A stretch of 64,000 nt of DNA from Moesziomyces globuligerus (Eukaryota; Basidiomycota; Ustilaginomycetes; Ustilaginales; Ustilaginaceae). The position numbers and the translations under genes are program-made. Shown here piece by piece: positions 55,972 to 64,000 of this stretch (position 1 is the stretch's first letter; each line of letters begins with the position of its first letter). The stretch is taken from assembly GCA_030849465.1 (NCBI GenBank), contig JARVLF010000017.1, positions 558,001-622,000 on the forward strand, read 5' to 3'. The notes under the pieces were generated by a model that saw only the letters and a list, made by a program, of their open reading frames with translations, searched no databases and was not told the origin of the DNA.

Positions 55972-57855
55972 ATGTCGCAGTCAACGCCCACGGCTGTCAC
56001 CAAGCGCAAGGTGATGGGTCGCATGGATACGGCTCCGGCCGAGTCCCCATCCAGCTCCGTCACCCCGAATGCTCGACCCCGCATCGTCCGCGCTCAGCAT
56101 GGCTACTCTTCTCCCTCGCTCTCCAGCTCCGTCACTCCAACTGCCACGCGTACCGCCGCAGGCACCGGGCGCGCCCGCGTAGACATGTCTGCCTTCGCAA
56201 GTCCCCACGCCCAATCCAGCCCCGCCATGTCTCCCTCGATGAGCCGACCCGCCTCGGCATCTTCCTCTGCCTCCTCCACCATCACTGCAAGGCTATCTGC
56301 ACCTTCTCCCTCGGTTCGACCTCATGCCCCGCTGCACACCAGATCAGGCTCCGTAGTCGGCTCCAGCGCGTCGTCCTACAAGCTCCAGGAAGCCCGTATC
56401 GACCCTCCTATCGACCCGAACCTCGCCTCGCTGCGTTCGCCCAGGATACGAACCCGCAATGGAAGCGTAGATCTGACCGCCTCGCCTTCGCTCGCATCAC
56501 CCAGCTCCAGACCCCCATCGGGCTCACAACCGTTCTCGCCCATCGCAAGAGCAGATCCGTCACAACTGTCGCAACTGCAACGCCCACCTCCGCCCGCTGC
56601 ACCCCTCCGGCCCGCACCGGCGTTGAATGCTCGCCAGTTGCTCTCTCCACAACGCTCGCAAGGACCCGCCGAACAAGTCAACCTCAGAGCCTCCAGTCGA
56701 TCTCCTTCTCCCGTCCAAGCGGCCGCGTCCACTCCGACTCTCGCAAGCACATCCTCGTTTCACAGTGCCATGCAGCAATATGGTCAGAACATCCAAGGGC
56801 GACATACACCCTCGACGGCCGCAATGCAAGGGCCCTTCGTAGGCTCGGGATCGGTAAGGTCTGCTAACGGATCGGCTCCTCCCACTCCTGATGAGCTCTC
56901 GACATTTGCTGTCCCTGCGGCGTTCGACAGCTCGTCTGACGGGAATTCGAGACCTGAACAGGGCTCTACAACTTCCATTGGCCGGACTGCCACACGCTCT
57001 GGATCTGCATTACAGCGCGCCGCCATTCCGTCCGCTCTCATAGACGCTGCGGATGCGATCAAGACTCCCCGTCGCTCGGAAGACGCGCGTAGCAGCTTCG
57101 CCTCGAGCACACACTCGGCGCACTTGGCGAGCCTGCCGCTTTCGCCAACGTCAGAATCGCCTCGCTCGCCCAGCGAGGCGGGCGAGGCCGAAGAGGCGCG
57201 CGTCCACCGCAAGCTGCTCGACCTGGAGATCACCAACCGGAGTCTCCTGGCCATCAATTCTGCGCTCGAAGTCACCAAGCTCAAGCAGGCGAGAGAGATC
57301 CGCGAACTCAAGCGGAGGCTTCGAGAAGGCAGGGGTCTTTCCTTTGGCGCTGTCTCGCGCGATTCGGCGGGAAGCGGCGTGTTTAGCGACGACGAAGCGC
57401 TCGAGTCGGAGAGCGACGACGATGCGGGCGAGTTTGGGGCCAAGGAGGACCCCGAGCTGGAAGCGGCGCACCAGCGATGCAAGGAGCTGGTCGATGGTAT
57501 GGTCGAACAGGCTCGTCGCGCTATACTTGCCGAGTACGAGGCGCCCGAGACGACGGGTGGCAAGGTGCTGCATCCGGCCGAAGTGGAAGAGATGCAGCGC
57601 GTCGCAGACGAGGCAGACGAGACGGGCGCAGACTCCACCTTTGCCACCGACGCCATGGATCGGTCCATCACGTTTGACCACTCGTCCGGCGACACCAGCC
57701 AGGCCGAGGACGGCTCGCCGGGCTCACCGCTCAGGCTGCCAAACGGTAACGCGCATGCTGAGTCGTCGCCCTCGAGTGTGGCAGATGACCTCGCGCGGAC
57801 GGGTTTGCCGACAAAGCAAGCATTCCCGAGCAGTGGCGATGTCTCGATCGACTGA
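55972..57855 (+). CDS. Unrecognised Ser/Pro-rich protein with a short coiled coil (627 aa)
   Basis: ATG at 55972 (MSQSTPTAVTKRKVMGRMD), TGA at 57853-57855. The first ~400 residues are low-complexity Ser, Pro, Ala and Arg with many SP/TP and RxxS sites, likely disordered and phosphorylated. Residues about 409-457 form a strong helix/coiled coil (VHRKLLDLEITNRSLLAINSALE, then KLKQAREIRELKRRLREG), which is the only part that looks conserved. An acidic stretch follows (DDEALESESDDDAGE), then a second helical segment (LEAAHQRCKELVDGMVEQARRAILAEYE). No enzyme motif is present. Architecture suggests a scaffold or a cytoskeleton/nuclear regulator, which is inference. Confidence 0.75.
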   Translation: MSQSTPTAVTKRKVMGRMDTAPAESPSSSVTPNARPRIVRAQHGYSSPSLSSSVTPTATRTAAGTGRARVDMSAFASPHAQSSPAMSPSMSRPASASSSASSTITARLSAPSPSVRPHAPLHTRSGSVVGSSASSYKLQEARIDPPIDPNLASLRSPRIRTRNGSVDLTASPSLASPSSRPPSGSQPFSPIARADPSQLSQLQRPPPPAAPLRPAPALNARQLLSPQRSQGPAEQVNLRASSRSPSPVQAAASTPTLASTSSFHSAMQQYGQNIQGRHTPSTAAMQGPFVGSGSVRSANGSAPPTPDELSTFAVPAAFDSSSDGNSRPEQGSTTSIGRTATRSGSALQRAAIPSALIDAADAIKTPRRSEDARSSFASSTHSAHLASLPLSPTSESPRSPSEAGEAEEARVHRKLLDLEITNRSLLAINSALEVTKLKQAREIRELKRRLREGRGLSFGAVSRDSAGSGVFSDDEALESESDDDAGEFGAKEDPELEAAHQRCKELVDGMVEQARRAILAEYEAPETTGGKVLHPAEVEEMQRVADEADETGADSTFATDAMDRSITFDHSSGDTSQAEDGSPGSPLRLPNGNAHAESSPSSVADDLARTGLPTKQAFPSSGDVSID

Positions 57856-58798
57856 TCTTGCGTCTTCACGCCCGTCGCCAACAGCTCTGACAATCAGGAT
57901 ACCTATTCTTCAACCACCCTGTTTTGCAATGATACCCCCGCGCTGTTCCCTTGCCTGATCATGCGCGGCTCTGCCTGCGTCGTGCCTGCGAGCAAGGACG
58001 AGATCCCGTGCGTGTTGGAGACTTGCGCGAGGATTGACGTGTCCGAACAAGTCGATTTGATTTGGGTCTTTTCTGGAAGCTACGGCGCCATGTCCGCAAG
58101 CCTGAGCTCGTCCCAGACACAATTCGGGACATCTTCTCACCTGCCGTGGTTTCTGTCTGCAAGCCGTGGTTCGCAGGCGTACATCCGACGGGTTTGTCTC
58201 GCTGCAAGTGCAAGCCGGTGGCGTACTGCGTCTGCGTGCTGCCAAGCGAGGCAAGCCACTCCCTCAACCTCTGAGCATTGGCCCAATGAGATGTAGGAGG
58301 GAACGCTCTGAGCCGAGCGGCAAAACTAACCAGATTGTCTTCCTGATTGGTCAACGTCAAACCAAGCCTGGACAGGTGTGGCCGAAAACAAGAGGCTGCA
58401 CGGAAAAGCTCGGCGGGTCTCGGCTTGGTTTGCATGGCTCGCGGCACGATGGCAGCTCGAACCCGCTGCAAAGATGTTACGGTAGCCCGTAGCAAGGAAA
58501 CGAGCAGCAAGTTGGACGCGGCGACGTCGGTGGAGCATGAAAGGGTCCCACGCACCATGCAGGTACTAGCGGGATTTTTTGGAACATTCGGAGCGGCAGC
58601 GCATACGGCAAAACCGCCGGCAAAGCGCTTCCCGCCGGGCGAAGCTGCTTTGTCGGACAGCAACGCGCAAGACTGCAAGCACGGGCCTGAGAACCTCCGC
58701 CCCCCAAACGTCATTTTGCGCCATGACACTTTTTCCCCAGGGTTCGGCCAATCATGTCTGCCATTGAAGGATCCTGGCTGTACAGCAGCAAGCATCTA

Positions 58799-58812
58799 CC
58801 CCCCCCCCCCCC
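58799..58812 (+). repeat. C-homopolymer, 14 bp, followed by T-rich run
   Basis: Fourteen C then TTTTTCTTCTT, within the promoter region of the secreted-protein gene. Confidence 0.85.
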
Positions 58813-58839
58813 TTTTTCTTCTTGGGCCACATCATCAGG

Positions 58840-58847
58840 TATTTATA
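58840..58847 (+). promoter_or_regulatory. TATA-like box TATTTATA
   Basis: The only clear TATA-like match upstream of the gene starting at 59093. The distance of about 245 bp implies a long leader or a leader intron, so the assignment is tentative. Confidence 0.3.
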
Positions 58848-59092
58848 CAGGCTCTTGAGCTTCTGTCGCCGCTCCGAACATCATTGCCTAATCAGCTCCG
58901 CAAAAGACGCAAGCTACCTTCGCAACGCTTCCGGGGGAAAAGAGCTGCCGCGCTTGTCGAAGCTGCACGTCAAGAAAGCTCGTCTCGAACTTTTTATGGA
59001 ATCGTCCGTGTGCGATTGTCGGCCGATCGAAGATCCCCGGTACTGGATCGTGACTACCGTTGCTCTCGCGGTCGGATTCTTGTGGGGACGCT

Positions 59093-59776
59093 ATGGTTAG
59101 GCGCAACTCTCTCTCTGCCGTGACGGCGGTGTGCGTTTTGGCGATGCTGGTCATGGTGCCGGGTACGAGTGGGTTCAAGTTCCACTCGTGGTTTGCCGGC
59201 TCGGTGTTTGGAGCGATTGCCTGGGTTTGCGGTACGGGCCCTACACCCGGATGTGCCATCACGGCGGCCACGGGTCTCTTCCTCATCGTCCTCGACGGCT
59301 TCTATGGAACGCTGCACTACGGTCAGGCCAACCAGGCTCTTCCGCATCGAGACGTTGCCGAGTACCATACCTACTTCCACAATGGCACCCTCGCCCATCC
59401 TTTCCTCCACTCGCACTCGGTCTTGGCCAACACCACCTACGCTGTGCACCGCCAACATGGCCACCGACTCTCGTCCTTCAAACCCACAAGAGAGGGCTAC
59501 ATCGGGCTCCGTGCAAGTCTCGGTCAAAAGGGCATGGTTAGGAAGAGAGCAGGCGGCACCGAGTATGCAGATGATATCCTCATCGAATACCAGGAACAGC
59601 AGAGCTCCGCTTCCGTCTCGGCCGTCCACAACCACGATCGTGAGTGGGCTCATACCGCAGGCTACAACCTCATCTACGACATGGGCTACCATCCTTCCAC
59701 CATCTACGAGTGGTCCATGACCCTCGACAACGGCGCCCCCATCGCAAAGGGGCAAGCCTACCCCGCTTCCAACTGA
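59093..59776 (+). CDS. Probable secreted or membrane-anchored protein of unknown function (227 aa)
   Basis: ATG at 59093 (MVRRNSLSAVTAVCVLAMLVM), TGA at 59774-59776; the longer frame begins at TTG. The start is a good signal peptide with likely cleavage after TSG near residue 27. A second hydrophobic region (about 38-70) includes FAGSVFGAIAWVCGTGPTPGCAITAATGLFLIVLDG cut by a CGTGPTPGC turn, which could be a disulfide loop or a membrane hairpin. The rest is hydrophilic with sequons (NGT, NTT), many His residues and the segment HDREWAHTAGYNLIYDMGY. I do not recognise the family. Confidence 0.7.
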   Translation: MVRRNSLSAVTAVCVLAMLVMVPGTSGFKFHSWFAGSVFGAIAWVCGTGPTPGCAITAATGLFLIVLDGFYGTLHYGQANQALPHRDVAEYHTYFHNGTLAHPFLHSHSVLANTTYAVHRQHGHRLSSFKPTREGYIGLRASLGQKGMVRKRAGGTEYADDILIEYQEQQSSASVSAVHNHDREWAHTAGYNLIYDMGYHPSTIYEWSMTLDNGAPIAKGQAYPASN

Positions 59777-60530
59777 GCCTCATTTCCATCTCCCTCTGCT
59801 CTTTACGATCCGCTACCCTCCTCCCCCTCTCCCCCTCCCCCTCCCCCTTATCTCCCCTTTCTTTCCCCCCTTGGTGCGGCAAAAACAGACTGTCAAGCTT
59901 GCCTCTCGAACAATCGAACGGATTTCCATTCCCAAAAAGGTATCGGTGCTGTGACTTTGGCGCTCACACCGAAAGTGCGTGAGAGGAACAGTCGAATCTC
60001 ATTTGATCGCGAGACGCTGCATTGAAATCGACGGACTGGCCTGCCGCCAAGTTGCAGTTGTGCATCGGGATGGCTCGCTCGTGCTCGAACGACGGCAGAA
60101 GTCGTCTTTTGTAGCAGCCCACGACTCGCATTCGACAGCCACGTGGTGCTGTAGGGCAGAGGCATGGTCGAGGAGGCAATGCAGTCGTGTCTGAACCGTC
60201 GAAAAGACAAAGTCCATCATCTCGCCGCCACAGTCTCGCACGATTCCAGCACGCCGAGCATCCAGTCGCAGCCACAAACGTGCAGCAACGACATCGCCAT
60301 TGAGCACCGACCCCATCTCGCGCAGATATTGACATTGAATTTCGCCATGATCGCTCGAGGATTCGCAAAATCCCATCGCAAATCGCAAACGCCGATCCCA
60401 CGGTCCCCACCAATCTGAAGCGCTCCCAAAGCAGCAGCCGATGGCGACAGAAGCAACCTCTGTAATCACGCGAGAGACCATCTTATTCATGCTGCCATGA
60501 TTCGTCGTGACGCTTTCAGGCATCGAGGTG
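59777..60530. other. Convergent 3' intergenic region
   Basis: 754 bp between the stops of the secreted-protein gene and the MDM1-like gene. A CCCCCT/CTCCCC polypyrimidine tract (about 59816-59870) follows the first stop. No gene seen. Confidence 0.5.
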
Positions 60531-63500
60531 CTACGGGGCTGATCTGGCCGAAGCCGCGATGGGCGTAGCAGTCGAAGCGGCAGAGAGCAGCTCGTCGACG
60601 ACGACATCAAAGAGGCTGTAGATGAGATGCTTGTTGAGGCGCTTGTTCTGGAGCGCAGAAAAGACGCGCCTCGTCCCCTTCCTCGCATTCTCCCTGCCGA
60701 CAAAGTTGGCCGCCAGCTCGGGGATCAAGCTGGCCAGCTTGCTATTCGCGTTTTCGCGCAGCGCATCCTTCTCCGCCGGCGATCTGGCCGGCGTGGGTTC
60801 GCGCAACACACCCTTGGGCCAGACGCTCTCGCGGAAGATGACGAGGTAAGAGGTGAGCGAGGGCGGCGCAAGGACGGTGGAAAAGGTCTCGCGGATCTTG
60901 CGCTCGACCGTCGAACCGACGAGCTGCTGGAGAAGGATGACGATCGCCTGGCGTCGCAGCCAGTTGTTCTTCTCGTGCAGCTCAAAGAGCTCGCTAAAGA
61001 GGTCGCAGATCGGTTCGGTCCAGTACGTCGTACCTGCTCCCGCAGCCTCGCGCAGCTCGGCCGGCGTCGCATCTTTATCCATCGCCTGCGAGACCATGTC
61101 GATATCCGCAATCCCCATCCCCAGCGCGCCGGCCTTGCCCTGCACCTGCGTCGAGAGCCGCTGTACCACCACGTCGAGCATCGAGGGCCCGATGCCGATG
61201 AGGTCATCCAGCCCCTCGGCCACGCCCGTCATGCCCTTGAACAGCGTCTTGACCAACCCACCGCTCGGGAACGACGTGGGCTTCTTGCCCGGCGTCGCGC
61301 CCGTCGAGTTGGCCCGCGGAGGCGTGACCTGGCCCGCCTCCTCGGACGAGCGCGCGTCGAGCGCGGTCGACGAGGCGGACGGCGTCTGCGAGAGAAAGTG
61401 CCGCAGCTCCTCGCTCTCGCACGCCACGCGGAGCTTGACCAGCGCCTGCAGGTATTTCTCCAGCGCCGCCTTCCTCGCGTCGACAAAGGGCGCATGGACG
61501 AGGCCGACCAATCGCTTGCCGGGGAAGTCCGACTCGAGCGCCCGCACTTCGGCCAAGCGCTCCTTGAGCGCCTGATGCAACGACCAGAACTCGGAATACC
61601 GCCTCCCGACGATCCAGCCGCGCGCAGTGGCGCTTGCCTCGGAGCCCTTGCCTCCGCCCCTGGGCTTGTGTGTCGCCTCGGTGATGCCGACCTCGATGAG
61701 GTAGACGGCATACTCCTTGCCCTCGTGGTCGGTCGAGATCATCGTGTCCTGGATCGCGATGCGCGTCTGGCCCGGCACGAGCTGCGTCGCCGCCTCCTGC
61801 TGTTCGAGCTGGTTGCGCTGCCACCGAGTTTCGCGCGCCTCGCGCCGCACCGCTTGCACCGACTGCGCCAGCAGGCGCAGCTCGCTCGACCGCGCGCCCG
61901 TCAGCTCCGCCTTGCGCGTCAGAGCATCCAGGATCTCGGCCTGCGCTTCCAGCTTCTCCAGATGCTCGTCCAGTCTCCGCATCTCCTGCGGCAGGTTCGA
62001 CGTCGGTCCGCCAAGGCTGACCGGCGCAGCGTCCGACACGCCATCCTCGTTCCTCGCCTTTGCCTCGGCTCCAAACGCCGAGGCAGCGCCGGGGTCGACC
62101 GCCTTTCGATGCGGACCGGCGGCGTCTGAGCCGTTTGAGTGGTGGTGGATGTCGGGGTCACTCGCGAGCCTGACCGTCTTGCCAGCGGTCGGGCCGAGCG
62201 AGGCAAAGGCGGGTCGATTGGCGGCCTTGTTGAGGTCGTCGTCGATGATGCTCTGAAGCACGCACTGGAGCTCGTCGATCTTTTCGATGTGGATAAAGTC
62301 GGAGCTGCTGTCGGCGCGAGCGTCTTCGTCCGGCTGCTCGTCCTGCGCCTCGTCGGCTTCGTCGAAGAGGGGATCTTCGCGGAAGAGCGGCGTCCTCCCA
62401 TCCGGCCCCGCATGCTGCGTGCGGCCGCCGATGAGGATGTCGAGGTTGTCCGACTTGGCGCTCGCCTTGGACCGGCTTCCGCCGAGCGAGTCGCCGAAGA
62501 GGTCGGACCTCGCCGAGTCGGGTCCGATGGGGCCCTCGGTACCGAAAAGATCGGCATGCTCGAAGGTCGGCTTGGACGGACGAGGCGTAGACCTCTGAGA
62601 AGGTTCTAGAGCGGCGGTCGTGTGATGGTGCAGGGGAGCCTGCGGGTCTGCAGCGAGCGAGCCCACGCTCGAGGCGAGGCCGGCGGCCAGGTGCGGATCC
62701 GGATTGAGATCCTGGGCTGCCTTGATGAAGAGATCGCCCTCGCGGAAGCTGGGCCAGTCTTCGTCCTCCATCTCCTCGTAGATCTGCTTCTGGGCGCGCA
62801 GGACGTCGCGGCGAGCGCGCCAGACCTGCAGAGCGGTGACGCGAGCGTCGTCGGCGGTGGCGAGAAACTGCCTCGCGCTGTCGACGTACTGCTTGGAGAC
62901 CCTGATGACGGGGTTAGAGTAGTAGACCGAGTCGAACATGCGGAGGTCCTCCTTGAGCGTCTGCACGGCGGTGGGGGAGGGCGGAGGTGCGCGGGCGGCG
63001 GCGGTGAGTTGCTCGCTCTCGGCGTGGGGATCGGCGTCCGGGTCTTCGAGTGGATTCTTGAACGACTCGACGAGCATCCAGAACTGGACGAGGATGGAGC
63101 GCTTGCGGCGATCCATGAACTCCATAAAGATCGAGAGGCTCGAGGGGTTGAGGAGGACGTGGTGGAGCTTGACGCGCGAAGCGTTGGGGTTTGCGCCGGC
63201 GGATACCTTTGTCGAGACGTTGGGGAGGCCCTTGTGGGAGCTGAGCTGGGCGACTTTTTGCTCTGCGACGGCGTGTGCGGTTTCGAGGCGATGGAGGTAG
63301 GACTGGAGTTTTGCGCGCGAGGCATCGTGGGCGTCGTCCGAGGCGCGCTCGAGGTTGGTCTTTGTCTTGCGGATCTGGACGGCGATGTCGTTCTTGGTCC
63401 TGCGCACCTCGAGGAGCGAGGTTGCGTTGCGGATCGACTTAAGGAAGGCATCGAAGGACTTTTGGTCTGGCTTCTTTGCATCTTGGGACCATGGGAGCAG

Positions 63501-64000
63501 GTTCTTGGCGTCGAGATCGACAAAGGCGGCGGTGCGCGATCGACGCGGCTGGGAGGTGGGGGAGTTGTCCTGCTTGTCGAGCGCCTCGCGGAGCTTTCCG
63601 ACGAGGATTTTTTCGTGGATGACGGCGCCGGCCTTTTGCTCGAGCAGGTTGTTCCAAAAGTCGGGATCGCTGACGGACTCGATGACGGCAAAGATTACGG
63701 TGCAGCTGAGGAGTTCGCGGACGAGGATGTGGACCGAGGCGCTCTCGCACTCTGGATAGGGCATGACGGCGCGGATCAAGCGTGCGGCGACGGCGCGGAG
63801 GTAGGCGTGCTCGGAGGGTTTGGTATGCGGGCTGCTCATGTCGCCGACGGCCGAGTGGAGGCGGCCGTTGTCGAACTTGCGGGCGAGGAAGAGGTCGGTC
63901 TGGTCGCTCTGCGCACTGGCGAGCTGGGCCTGGGTGGATACTCCGCGGAAGTCGAGTTCTGCCTGGCGGTAGGAGTGGATGTGTGCGGTGATGCGGGGCA
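60531..64000 (-). CDS. MDM1/SNX13-type PXA-RGS-PX-nexin_C protein, 5' truncated by the window
   Basis: The frame is open from the window edge (64000) to TAG at 60531-60533, about 1156 codons. Coding continues upstream of the internal ATG at 63839 (ITAHIHSYRQAELDFRG), so that ATG is not the start. Order: end of a PXA domain (YLRAVAARLIRAVMP, SDPDFWNNLLE), RGS-like domain (HHVLLNPSSLSIFMEFMDRRK, VQFWMLVESFKNP), a low-complexity linker, a PX domain (RRYSEFWSLHQALKERL, FPGKRLVGL; phosphoinositide binding) and nexin_C (NNWLRRQAIVILLQQL, LNKHLIYSLFDVVVDELL). In yeast Mdm1 and animal SNX13/14/25 this layout tethers ER to vacuole/lysosome and lipid droplets. The N-terminal membrane anchor would lie beyond the window. 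Confidence 0.92.
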   Translation of the reverse strand, partial: PRITAHIHSYRQAELDFRGVSTQAQLASAQSDQTDLFLARKFDNGRLHSAVGDMSSPHTKPSEHAYLRAVAARLIRAVMPYPECESASVHILVRELLSCTVIFAVIESVSDPDFWNNLLEQKAGAVIHEKILVGKLREALDKQDNSPTSQPRRSRTAAFVDLDAKNLLPWSQDAKKPDQKSFDAFLKSIRNATSLLEVRRTKNDIAVQIRKTKTNLERASDDAHDASRAKLQSYLHRLETAHAVAEQKVAQLSSHKGLPNVSTKVSAGANPNASRVKLHHVLLNPSSLSIFMEFMDRRKRSILVQFWMLVESFKNPLEDPDADPHAESEQLTAAARAPPPSPTAVQTLKEDLRMFDSVYYSNPVIRVSKQYVDSARQFLATADDARVTALQVWRARRDVLRAQKQIYEEMEDEDWPSFREGDLFIKAAQDLNPDPHLAAGLASSVGSLAADPQAPLHHHTTAALEPSQRSTPRPSKPTFEHADLFGTEGPIGPDSARSDLFGDSLGGSRSKASAKSDNLDILIGGRTQHAGPDGRTPLFREDPLFDEADEAQDEQPDEDARADSSSDFIHIEKIDELQCVLQSIIDDDLNKAANRPAFASLGPTAGKTVRLASDPDIHHHSNGSDAAGPHRKAVDPGAASAFGAEAKARNEDGVSDAAPVSLGGPTSNLPQEMRRLDEHLEKLEAQAEILDALTRKAELTGARSSELRLLAQSVQAVRREARETRWQRNQLEQQEAATQLVPGQTRIAIQDTMISTDHEGKEYAVYLIEVGITEATHKPRGGGKGSEASATARGWIVGRRYSEFWSLHQALKERLAEVRALESDFPGKRLVGLVHAPFVDARKAALEKYLQALVKLRVACESEELRHFLSQTPSASSTALDARSSEEAGQVTPPRANSTGATPGKKPTSFPSGGLVKTLFKGMTGVAEGLDDLIGIGPSMLDVVVQRLSTQVQGKAGALGMGIADIDMVSQAMDKDATPAELREAAGAGTTYWTEPICDLFSELFELHEKNNWLRRQAIVILLQQLVGSTVERKIRETFSTVLAPPSLTSYLVIFRESVWPKGVLREPTPARSPAEKDALRENANSKLASLIPELAANFVGRENARKGTRRVFSALQNKRLNKHLIYSLFDVVVDELLSAASTATPIAASARSAP

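Larger units (their letters stand above)
57856..59092. other. Intergenic region, 1.2 kb
   Basis: Contains a 14-bp C run (58799-58812) and a TATTTATA box at 58840-58847, about 245 bp upstream of the next gene. The overlapping open frames at 58350-59120 start at non-ATG codons or lack domains, so they are not called. Confidence 0.5.

Noticed and set aside
58347..59123. A 258-codon plus-strand frame upstream of the secreted-protein gene
   Set aside because: It contains the C run and polypyrimidine tract, has no domain, and overlaps the better-supported signal-peptide gene in another frame.
60627..62129. A 500-codon open frame antisense to the MDM1-like gene
   Set aside because: The minus strand encodes recognisable PX and nexin_C domains across the same bases; the plus frame is Arg/Leu-rich noise.

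Overview
This window looks like nuclear DNA from a smut fungus (Ustilaginaceae; Ustilago, Sporisorium or Pseudozyma type). It is GC-rich, its genes have few short GT-AG introns, and its content fits: a chitin synthase with a myosin motor-like head (Mcs1 type), a compact BRCA2 orthologue (Brh2 type) with one BRC motif, GFA1, ATP2, ERG6 and DFR1. Several starts were corrected here because the longest open frames begin at TTG or GTG. Exon joins were made by eye from splice sites and family alignment and have not been tested with RNA.

Layout. 1-5124: 3' part of the myosin-chitin synthase gene (+), followed by an 11-bp minisatellite. 7.3-11.5 kb: an unrecognised protein with internal ~60-residue repeats (-) and two small secreted cysteine-containing proteins (-, +). 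11.8-14.9 kb: BRCA2/Brh2 (-). 17.3-19.4 kb: GFA1 (+), whose first coding exon is only the ATG. 20.0-27.1 kb, all (-): branched-chain 2-oxoacid dehydrogenase E2, the CHL1/DDX11 helicase and a TPT-family transporter. 28.8-33.9 kb: a cyclin K/T-like gene (-), a J-domain protein (-) and cyclin L (+). 34.0-38.4 kb: a mitochondrial membrane protein (-) divergent from ATP2 (+). 38.6-42.0 kb: five-exon XPF/RAD1 nuclease (-). 42.0-47.2 kb: a gene-free, more AT-rich island full of AGCCACC/GGTGGCT palindromes, short inverted-repeat elements, a Pol III A/B-box relic and C-homopolymers. 47.2-64.0 kb: an unrecognised type II membrane protein (-), a small internally duplicated protein (+), a PcaC-like decarboxylase-family protein (-), DFR1 (+), ERG6 (-), MOG1 (+), a low-complexity coiled-coil protein (+), a secreted or membrane protein (+), and the 3' part of an MDM1/SNX13-type PXA-RGS-PX protein (-).

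There is no operon logic; these are independent fungal genes, often as divergent or convergent pairs. Themes that recur are genome maintenance (BRCA2, CHL1, XPF), transcription-coupled cyclins (K/T and L), mitochondrial function (E2, ATP2 and its divergent neighbour) and cell-wall, sterol and folate enzymes (chitin synthase, GFA1, ERG6, DFR1). The most unusual signal is in the 42-47 kb island. Two copies of a repeat at about 43.4 and 46.1 kb share flanks in the same orientation, but two internal segments, each bounded by AAGCCAC/GTGGCTT, are exact reverse complements between the copies. This looks like inversion at short palindromes.
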